Of a stretch of 64,000 nt of DNA, positions 10,636-20,900 are shown in pieces. Position 1 is the stretch's first letter, and every line of letters begins with the position of its first letter. Source of the DNA: Xestospongia bergquistia (Eukaryota > Porifera > Demospongiae > Haplosclerida > Petrosiidae); assembly GCA_963965975.1 (NCBI GenBank), contig OZ014413.1, positions 2,110,501 to 2,174,500 of the forward strand, read 5' to 3'. The notes below the pieces were generated by a model. It worked only from the letters and a program-made list of their open reading frames with translations. It was not told where the DNA came from and ran no database searches. The position numbers were made by a program, and so were the translations under genes.

Positions 10636-12560
10636 ATGGCTACAAGTAGTACAATAGTAGATATCAGTTCTGATATAACATCAATTGGAGGTGGTATACT
10701 AAGTCCATTGTCTCTACAATATAGACAACATTCTCCTAACTCATCATTTAATCCATTACTAACTAATAAAGACTCTATACCAGTTACTTTATGGAACAGT
10801 ACACAGATTACTAATTGGTTACATGAACAGGGACTACCTCAATATGAAGGAATTTTAAAAGAACAATGTATCAATACTGGGTCTGTATTGTTACAATTGA
10901 CTGAAGATCATTTAAAAGAGATGGGTATATGTTGTATTGGTCATCGATTGATTTTAGTAAATGGTATTGATATATTAAGACATAAAGCTAGTCTATTACC
11001 TAGTGCAAAGTTTGTTAATGTCAGATATCTACTTGAAGAGTAAGTGAAAATGTTGGATTATTGGGTTAGTAAATGATAGATGGATGGTCACTCATAAGAC
11101 ATCATATATTATATATTATATTAGACTCATCATATATGGTATGTATTTTAAAGGAAATCCCCAATATCTTAAAAGTTGTTATCTTATATAAACATTTCCT
11201 AGTACTAGATATACCAGGGACTATACCACTAGTACAATACTATAGTGATTAATAATATAATATGTACATTGTACATATAGTTTGTTAATCTAATAATAAT
11301 TAAAATATGATTAATTATAATCTGCAGTTAATGTTCCTTTTTTTTCCTTTATTTAGACTAGAACAGGCTTGTGTTAAATGTTGTTTAGAATGTTATCCCA
11401 AAAGAATTATACTCATTCGTTATGGTGAGGTGAATGTGACTTAATTAAATGCTCTTACCAGCTCAAACAATTGTACATTAATCGATATATCATTAGTTAG
11501 CTACTAATAAAGTATATAATGTATTAGTATCATCATCACATGTACATATATGTATTATTAGATCTTTGTACAGTGTTGTAGTATGTGTTAGTAAATAGAG
11601 TCCTTATAGTTTAATTTCTTTCCTTAGCAATCTGTTATTGTTGATATTGTCATCAATTCTAGCTGGCTAGAAATAGTGGTTGCTAAGAGACTACTGGTTG
11701 CTAGGATATTAATATTAAATTATTCATTCATATAGAGTTATTTTCTATTAATATTATAATAGTAATTGTTTCTATTATAGTCTCAAGGTAATACTGACTC
11801 ATCATTGTATTCTCATGTACCTGATGCTAAATTAGAATTGACTACACATGGAATACAACAAGCCCAGGTACTAGAAAATTGATATGTATATAATTAATCA
11901 AATAATGGAGATTGATAGTTTGATAATACATATATATTGGAGTATAAGAATGAATTGATAGAGTATTAGTTAGATAGATGGATGAATAGATATAATGGAA
12001 GTACATATTGATGGACAGACAGTTAATGGATAAATGGATGAATAGATATAATGGAAGTACATATTGATGGACAGACAGTTAATGGATAAATGGATGAATA
12101 GATATAATGGAAGTACATATTGATGGACAGACAGTTAATGGATAAATGGATGAATGGATATAATGGAAGTACATATTGATGGACAGACAGTTAATGGATA
12201 GATGGATGAATGGATATAATGGAAGTACATATTGATGGACAGATAGTTAATGGATAGATGGATGAATAAAGACAGTTTGACTGTTCAGTAAATTAATTAT
12301 AAATTTATATTATAGGAAGCTGGACTTAAACTTAAAGAGATAATTGGTGAAGAAACTTGTGGATTTTATGTCTCACCATTTATACGTTCATGTCAGACAT
12401 TTAAACATATCCTACAATCATTTAAAGATGACCAGGTAACCACAGCATTGTAATGTTACTTACCTATACATATGTATGTATGTACTTGTTATAATACTTT
12501 CTTTACATGGTATAGGTTATTAATGAGAGGAAAGACCCATGTATTAGAGAGCAAGAATGA
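10636..12560 (+). pseudogene. SAM-histidine phosphatase gene, left copy (pseudogene)
   Basis: The exons match those of the intact gene at 28614: 10636-11039 (SAM domain), 11357-11429, 11781-11867, 12316-12435 and part of exon 5 from 12516. Splice sites are kept, but three changes speak for loss of function. The catalytic RHGE motif reads RYGE (His to Tyr near 11421). The second active-site segment SPFIRSRQ reads SPFIRSCQ. Exon 5 has TGA in place of a Trp codon at about 12558-12560. Exons 6 and 7, with the second catalytic His, are absent. An isolated SAM-domain protein could still be made; I judge this less likely than decay. Confidence 0.85.
11978..12267. repeat. 56-bp minisatellite, about 5 units, in a phosphatase-pseudogene intron
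   Basis: The unit contains AATGGAAGTACATATTGATG and recurs every 56 bp (marker positions 12001, 12057, 12113, 12169, 12225). The homologous intron of the right copy, near 29965-30025, has a single unit. Confidence 0.9.
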
Positions 12561-12589
12561 GGTAACTTTCAAGTACCTGAAGATATGCC

Positions 12590-12645
12590 TTGTATTACCA
12601 AGTGCAAAGTTAATATCAGATATATACTAGAAGAGTAAGTGAAAT
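12590..12645 (+). pseudogene. Extra remnant of the end of SAM exon 1 fused behind exon 5
   Basis: After the exon-5 fragment the sequence jumps to a third copy of the last 45 or so bases of exon 1, including its donor site (AGTGCAAAGT ... GAAGAGTAAGTGAA). This marks a deletion or unequal exchange between phosphatase copies and forms the right edge of recognisable homology. Confidence 0.7.
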
Positions 12646-14188
12646 ATTATGGTATCCAATAATTTCTTATCACTATATTATAATTTTCTTATTAGAGGTT
12701 ATTGATTATCTTTATACTTTACTAACTTTCATGATAAGGTGTTTGTAGTCATCATGTAAGTTGTAATTAATATCAGAACTGAAAATGAATTAATAGAATC
12801 TTATCTATATAGATCAGTGGCCACACCCACAATGTCTTTTCTCTGAACATTTTGTCAAATAATGTGCGTATATTGTCATTATAAAATATTATAATAATAG
12901 ATGAAAATATATGATTTTTTGCTAAAAAATAAAATTATTAAAAATCCAGTTAATAATAATAAATAAATATAAAGAATATAAGATATAGTGTCATCTTCCT
13001 TTACAATTATTAAACTGATCATAATCCTGATAGTACATTTAAACAACATGTAGTCTCTAATTATCTAAATGATTTTAGTCCTATAAAGTAAAATAATAAT
13101 GTGATAATAAACAGATAACACATATTGTTATATTAATAGGCTTTGTTCCTGGTTCCAAAAGTACTTAATACAAATATAATAATATTATATGATGGGTGGA
13201 ATCTAAACATGTAACATTGACTTCATAATCATTGCTAGTCATAATTAGAGGGAAGGTACTTTCGAACTTGGGACACACCTAACCTATATTTTGAACTATG
13301 CACTTTAAAAAGGCATGAAATTGCTTGACATGTTATTCATTACTATTTCCATGGAGATTATTGTGATAACAGCTGCTAAATATCAACCACAATACACATA
13401 TAATTGTATCATATACTGTAATATTCATTTTTTCTATAAAAGACATATTACATTGAGTATACATATGATCTTATCTATTAATACATTTATTAGAACATAT
13501 AATACTTGACCATTATATATTACAGTAGTAATATTATATATAAAGAGTCTATAAACACATGTCTACTTAATACTTACTTTAGTTCAGAGGTCTTGTTAAT
13601 TAAAGTTTCTTCTTAATGACATAACAAGTATGACTGTTCTATTTAGTCATTAATAGTAATCCATTAAATAGTCTCTAGATATTATCATATTAAAGATATA
13701 TAACAATAAATACTAATACAATTAGTATATAGAGTTATACTTACAATAAGTCAATTAGTTCATATATAAATATGTCTCCATTTATAATAAATAGATGTTG
13801 TTCTGAATAGGAAGGAGATGCTCTCACTAGTACTTGTCTTTAGTTATAGAATCATCTAGTAGTTATAACCTAATAAAATAACAGATATTAAGATATTGGT
13901 CAATTAATAACTATATTATATATTCTATTATAATAACAATATTGAAATTACTACTAAACGCTATTGACTTACTTGTATGCCTAAAAAATATTACTTAAGC
14001 ATTAGTCATAGTTGATAAATATTTATAACAACTGTTTAGTCATATTATCACATATTAAAATACATTTAATATTGTACTTACTATATATAAAATCAGTTTA
14101 TACAAGAGATATCAATATATATCAGGAGATAGACCAGTATACAATCTTAAAAAGAAAAATAGACTATAACACACATTATTCAATGTTG
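12646..14188. other. No gene recognised
   Basis: Very AT-rich, stop-rich sequence on both strands. Short open stretches here have no domain pattern or splice context. Confidence 0.6.
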
Positions 14189-14632
14189 TTCTATGAAAAT
14201 GAACTAATAACTATAGTATGTGTATGTATATGTGTTGATAACATAAGTCTAAAAGAATATTAAACTATTCAACTAGATGTAATATAAATAAACTAATAAC
14301 TGTAGTGTGTGTGTATGTGTGTTGATAACATAAGTCTGAAAGAATATTAAACTATTCAACTAGATGTAATATAAATAAACTAATAACTGTAGTGTGTGTG
14401 TATGTGTGTTGATAACATAAGTCTGAAAGAATATTAAACTATTCAACTAGATGTAATATAAATGAACTAATAACTATAGTATGTGCATGTATATGTGTTG
14501 ATAACATAAGTCTAAAAGAATATTAAACTATTCAACTAGATGTAATATAAATGAACTAATAACTATAGTGTGTGTGTTGATAATATAAGTCTATAAGAAT
14601 ATTAAACTATTCAACTAGATGTAATATAAATT
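14189..14632. repeat. 79-89-bp tandem repeat, five units
   Basis: The segment TAAACTATTCAACTAGATGT recurs at 14261, 14348, 14435, 14524 and 14603; each unit also holds a variable TG-rich stretch (GTGTGTGTATGTGTG). The array sits just outside the last exon of the ankyrin-ROC-COR-Death gene. Confidence 0.9.
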
Positions 14633-14652
14633 GGTTCTTACCTTATTGTTAG

Positions 14653-14958
14653 TTATGTACTATTTTTAGCTAGAAATTCACGTATTTCATTAGCTTTCTT
14701 ATTATTATTTACAATAGGACCTTCAATAGCAAAAATGATCATACCCCATGTGACAGGAGATGACCGTGTTTCAGTCCACTTTGTAATCATTTTACACAGT
14801 CTACTCATATTGTCTTGTACAACTGTTGATATGTTATCTAAATCATTGTCAGGAATACCCAAAGCTAAACCAATTTCTCTCCATTTGCTGGAAATATTAG
14901 CTAATAGATAGCGAAGTTGATATACTTTAGGAGTCTGGTTTAAAAAAACTCGATATCT
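14653..14958 (-). other. Death-domain exon of the ROCO gene
   Basis: The exon opens at the acceptor TTTTTTGTAG and reads about 101 residues to the TAA at 14653-14655. The pattern WREIGLALGIPDNDL ... LCKMITKWTET ... PVTWGMIIFAIEG ... ANEIREFL is that of a Death domain. It needs entry in phase 0, while the preceding linker exon (15286-15396) leaves phase 1, so a small exon between them or another isoform is required. An 8-nt candidate, TCTATAAG after TTCTTAACAG near 15190, would restore phase but is only a suggestion. Confidence 0.75.
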
Positions 14959-17900
14959 CTACAAAAAAAGTAAACATGAAAGTATGCATTAAGATGTGCA
15001 AATTAGTTCAATGTACACGTCAATGATCTATAAGCTATCATCATAACATTGTATTTGGCAGGTAATAAAGTTATTTCTATTATTGTACAAGATAAGGAAA
15101 TTACTTAAAAGGATGTTTAATTCATTAACATTTTATGATATTATCTAAATATTGTATTTTGCAAGTAATAAATGTCTTGAGCTACCTTATAGACTGTTAA
15201 GAACGACTTTACAATTCTTTTAACTGTTTTAAGTGTTTATAGCCAATTGTTAAAAATCACTTATTAGCAGCTATGTAACACATACCTTTCTTTTTCTTAG
15301 GAAGTGATGGAGATATATTGTCACTTTCTTCTGATATATGTTCTTCACAAGAATGATCCATATCACTGTCAACTTCTTCTCTTTTCCTTTTGTCTCCTGT
15401 GCAATTAAGGGAATAAAAGTATATATACTAAATTATTCTATATAAATAATTATATAAATTACTCTAATCTGAAAGTTGGGCAACTGACCTGATAAATATT
15501 GAACATTTTCATTTGGAGATAAATGGTTGTCATCATCAGAATCACTCTCTTCCTCTTTAGTGACTATATTAACAGTAAGTACAAATCAATGTGAATTAAC
15601 TTATATCAAAAAAACCTTTGAGTTTCTTTTCTTTAGTTAAAGGTGGGAATGAACTAGTTCTTTTGTGAGGTCTCTCTTTAGCATAATTATCCACATTCTC
15701 ATGATCAGTATTAATAAACTGTTTCTTTGGTTTTTGTGGCATCACCTTCCTTCCATGAGATCTCCCACTTGCAGGGTCCTTACCACGTCTACTGGAAATG
15801 TCACAAAGTGGTTTTGAGTCATTGTTTAGTGACATGTATTTGTCAGTAAATTCATGTTTACTGGATGGAATGTCTTCATTAGAATGATCAGATGTAATAT
15901 GTTCTGTTCTTTGTCTCTTGTTTCCTATAACAAAGTGATAAAAACAAGAATAATTGTGATACATAAGTGATTATAACACTTAAACCATTGACCATTGTTA
16001 TATGAACATTTAAAGTATAATAGGGTGACTTGCCATGACATTTAAGGAAAAAAGAATAATTTAATAAAGTGTATCAATTAAAACAGACAGTTTTGAAATT
16101 ACATTAAACATGTAATTTACAAATATAAACCTTAGAACTTAAAATATCTTAAGTAACTCTTATTAGCAGATATGTAACACATACCTTTATGTTTCTTAGA
16201 AAGTGATGGAGATATACTATCACATTTTACTAGCATATGTTCTTCATAAGATTGATCCAAATCAATGTCTTCTTCTCTTTGCCTTTTTTCTCCTGTGACA
16301 ATTAAGGGGAGAAAAAATAATATATTATGATATATATACCCCTATAGTAGAAAGGGCAGTGTGCCAAAATGTATTATCCTTTCTACCTTTCTACTTTAAA
16401 ACCATAATTTTTAACACTTAATAATTGATGATGTCACTTATTGTGTGATTATATGCAAGAAGACAGAATGATGGCAAAGTGTACAAAGTACTATCATATC
16501 TTTTTAGTATTTTTTTGGATACTTAAATGTTGTCAGAAAGGCTATTAATCCTAAGTAGTATTGTCTATTACAATTGTCTGTTAGAACAACATTGATGATC
16601 CATTATGTTGAAGCAGTGAACCTTGGACTATGTTTCTAATTTTTATTTAAGCCCCCAAATCACACATTACATTGCACAAAATATTGGATAACTATCTATA
16701 TATATATAATGCATACATGCAATATATCTACTCCCTTCCTACTCTCTAAGACTCCCACTTACACATTCCTTACCACGTCTACTGGAAATGTTATGTAGTG
16801 GTTTTGAGTCGTTGTTTAGTGGTACATGTTTGTAAGTAGATTCACGTTTACTGGCTGGAATGTCTTCATTAGAATGATCAGATGTATTATAATCTGTTCT
16901 TTGTCTCTTGTTTCCTATAAGCAATTATAAGCACATGTACATATGTATATAACAGTTACTGATTTCTATATAATTGTAATAGACAAGGAGCCTTAACATA
17001 CAGATATTTAAACTATACAGTACATACCTAATATGGACAATGATGAACAATCCTGTGTTTTAGTTGATGATATGATAACCTATAACAAACAAAATAATTG
17101 CAAATCTATAATTGTCAAACTTACCTTATTAAACCAGATCTTATGTTTCTCTTGTAGAGGTATACGCACTCTTCCATTGACACACTGAACAACCACGGGA
17201 TGACTACTTTTACATATTGCAGGATGTGGAGGTGATGACTGACAAACAGTACATGAAAATCCAAAAAAGTGTTGAGACTTGTATGCATAATGTAAAGACT
17301 CAGTTATTACTTTTATACCATTGTCTAGAGTGTTATAAATAGTAGGACAGAGTTGTTCTAGTGGTATAGCTCCTGTTGTACCAGGTATGCGATCTATCCA
17401 TACCTCAAGGTAAGTAGCTCTACTAATAAGTATAATATGATCACAACATTCACCAACTGTGAAGATGATCTTGTTGCGATAGTGAGGTGGTTTCTCTAAT
17501 GTCCATTTTACTTCTGTCTGTGATGTGGAACTTAACAAATGAACTACTAGACAACAGAACACACCTACAGGATTGTAGCCACACTCAAAGTAGATCAACA
17601 AAGGTACAGGAGACAATGACTTGTCTTGGTGCTCTTCTTCAACTGATGTAGGTTTAAGAGCACAAGGCATAAAGTAGTATTTATTTTTTCTATGACCATG
17701 TTTCAATTCCATGGGACCAGCTACAATGTGAAGATGCTTTAGTAAAGTAACAAGTCTTAAAGGAGTTAAAGGGTCTCCTTTTCTAGAAGACAGAGTTCGA
17801 AGGTGTGACTCAGTAAATCGACCTGTAGTAGTAAATTCTTTGACAATCGCAGCATTTCCTGTTGCTTCAAAGGTAAAAGAAGATGTGATGAGTTGTGTGA

Positions 17901-20900
17901 TACGTTCAAATACCAGTTGGAGGTCGGTGATGACAATGTCTTGTAATCCCTCAACCTCTGGATAGTGCATAATACTACCAACTCTGTGATGTAAATACCA
18001 CAATGCTGACTTGAAGTCATCTTGGTTTGATATACCACATTCTTTAGCAAGTTTATAACAGGTATCTAGTTTGTGAAGAGACTTTTTACTTTTACGTAAC
18101 TTTAAACTGAAAGTACACCAAGATACTGGAATAGGTAACTCTGAAAATTTCTTAGAGATTACATTGTGAAGAGTGGTACGTAAATGTTCTATTTGCTCCT
18201 GGTCATTTATTGTGTCAAGAGGAAAAATAGCTTGTTCTTCATTTGAAAATTGAACCAAATTTTCATGAAATAGTTCAACACTGTTCTGAATCTTCATTTT
18301 AAGTTGTTCATTAACTTCAGACACTTTACTTTCATCAACACAATCTCTGTGAGTAGCAATGAGAAATGCAGCAGGTTCTGAGTCATCTTTAATTGGTAAT
18401 TCTTCAAATGTCCATCCAATTGTGTTTTGTCTTAAACAAGCTATACTAGCTAATGAACGAAAGATGACTTCTTCATGTGTAAAAGATGTTTCATAAGGTT
18501 GTGATTCACCATTAGGAGAACGATATGTGATTTTAAAACGGCTTCTCAAATCTTCTGTTAGTTTAAAAACAATCAAATTGATAGCTGGACCAGTTATAAG
18601 AGCTGGTAGAATCTCATGGAACTCAGGCTGTCCTCCAGTATCTATGATATGCAATATAGCATGGCTTACTTGACAAACTTGATGAGACCTTTTCTCATAC
18701 TCTGTTCTCTTTGTAACAGGAATACTTTGTACTGTTTCAGATAAAGTTTGAATGGCTTTCATATTTGGAGCAACATAACTTTCTGAGTTATAGCTAGTAT
18801 CTGGAAAAGCCATATTGTCAGCATCGATATTATTATCATCATTGTTGTCATCATCTAAAATGATCACTTCATTGTTCTCACTCTCATTGTGTATTTCTGA
18901 CACTTCAAGATTACATACAGTAGAGTGTTGAATATCACTACTAATGGTAATGTTAATTCCTTCAATCAATTCAGTTCTCTCAGTTCTTTGAGTGTTATGT
19001 TCAAAAGTATCAGATATTTCTTCAATAGGCTCTATTTTAATTGACTTTTTTGTTGACTGTTTGGTAATATTTGTACCAGAGTTACCTAGTCCTGAGGAGT
19101 TAGTTGATATTTTTTCAAATAAAAAAACAGCTTCTTCTGATAAATCTTGTTTTCTCCAATAACTAAAGTTTTTATTTAGTCCAGACACTATAGCACCTTC
19201 TTGCTGTAATTTACGAAATGATTCAACTTGTATAGCTGAATCAACCACACCAGTACTATGAGATGGTTCCACAAGAGTCTCATTGAGTAGCCTCTTTTTC
19301 AAGGTACTCTTACCAGCACCTGGTGGTCCTGTTAAGATACATTTAACAACTCGTAAATATGCTACTCCAGTACTTTTTATTGCTTGTTGGAACTTATTGT
19401 GATGATCTAGTAATCTTTGTAATTTATTATCATTACAATTATGAGCTACAGTATGACATTCAGGACGAGCAATTAAATATTGGACAAGATCAAAGTTCTT
19501 CTCATCAAGAGCAATCTGGAGGGGAACTTTGCTATTCACTGTCTTAGAATTAATGTCACAACCTACTACTTCGACTAGATACATCACTAACTCTATATTG
19601 CCAGAAAATTTACATGCTATATGAAGTGGTCTGTTGCCATATTCGTCGCCTGTTTCATGATTACATTCAGGTTTAGAAGTCAGAAACTTCACAATTTTTA
19701 ATTGATTTTTCTCACAAGCAATGTGGAGGGAAGTAGAGTCATTTTCTCCCTTAGCATTAATATCACAACCTGCTTCTTCGACTAAATACCTCACTAACTC
19801 TACATTGCCAGAGTATAAACAAGCTATATGAAGTGGTTGATTACCAAATTTATTTGTAGATTCACGATTACATTCAGGTTTAGAAGTCAGAAACTTCATA
19901 ATTTCCAATTGATTCTTTTCACAAGCTATGTGGAGGGATGTGCAATCATTACTTTCCTTAGCATTAATGTCACAACCTGCTTCTTCGACTAAATACCTCA
20001 CTAACTCTACATTGCCAGAGTATAAACAAGCTATATGAAGTGGTTGATTACCAAATTTATTTGTAGATTCACGATTACATTCAGGTTTAGAAGTCAGAAA
20101 CTTCACAATTTCCAATTGATTCGTTTCACAAGCTATGTGGAGGGATGTGCAATCATTACTTTCCTTAGCATTAATGTCACAACCTGCTTCTTCGACTAAA
20201 TACCTCACTAACTCTACATTGCCAGAAAACATACATGCTATATGAAGTGGTCTGTCGCCATATTTCTCTTCAGCTTCATGATGACATTCAGGTTTAGAAG
20301 TCAGAAACTTCACAATTTCCAATTGATTTTTCTCACAAGCAATGTGGAGGGAAGTGTAGTCATTTTCTCCCTTAGCATTAATATCACAACCTGCTTCTTT
20401 GACTAAATACCTCGCTAACTCTACATTGCCAGCAAATAAACAAGCTATATGAAGTGGTTGATTACCAAATTTATTTGTAGATTCACGATTACATTCAGGT
20501 TTAGAAGTCAGAAACTTCACAATTTCTAAATGATTTTTCTCACAAGCAATTTGGAGGGAAGTGTAGTCATTTTCTCCCTTAGTATTAATATCACAACCTG
20601 CTTCTTCAACTAAATACCTCACTAACTCTACATTGCCAGAAAATAAACAAGCTATATGAAGTGGTTGATTACCAAATTTATTTGTAGATTCACGATTACA
20701 TTCAGGTTTAGAAGTCAGAAACTTCACAATTTCCAATTGATTCGTTTCACAAGCTATGTGGAGGGATGTGCAATCATTACTTTCCTTAGCATTAATGTCA
20801 CAACCTGCTTCTTCGACTAAATACCTCACTAACTCTACATTGCCAGAAAACATACATGCTATATGAAGTGGTCTGTCGCCATATTTCTCTTCAGCTTCAT

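Larger units (their letters stand above)
3505..12640 (+). repeat. Segmental duplication, left copy (partner 26222-30480)
   Basis: From ATAAACTGTTAACCAT at 3505 onward this region aligns by eye, in the same order and orientation, with 26222 onward. Shared are the FAR1-hAT transposon, its downstream non-coding stretch, the promoter-side sequence and the SAM-phosphatase gene. Four blocks occur only in the left copy, each bounded by inverted repeats and flanked by short duplications: 4339-4570, 5701-6948, 6959-9590 and 9951-10581. Subtracting them and a minisatellite expansion leaves about 4.1-4.2 kb, the size of the right copy. Homology is lost after about 12640. Confidence 0.85.

Noticed and set aside
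13315..14263. Open frames of 64 and 83 codons
   Set aside because: Extreme AT-rich composition with Ile/Tyr/Asn bias typical of non-coding sequence; the second runs into the 87-bp tandem array.
11978..14632. Regularly spaced repeats considered as a CRISPR-like array
   Set aside because: Units are contiguous tandem repeats without unique spacers, in a eukaryotic intron/intergenic setting.
19359..19547. Plus-strand open frame inside the ROC-COR exon
   Set aside because: It overlaps the ankyrin/P-loop coding sequence on the other strand and has no domain pattern; a shadow frame.
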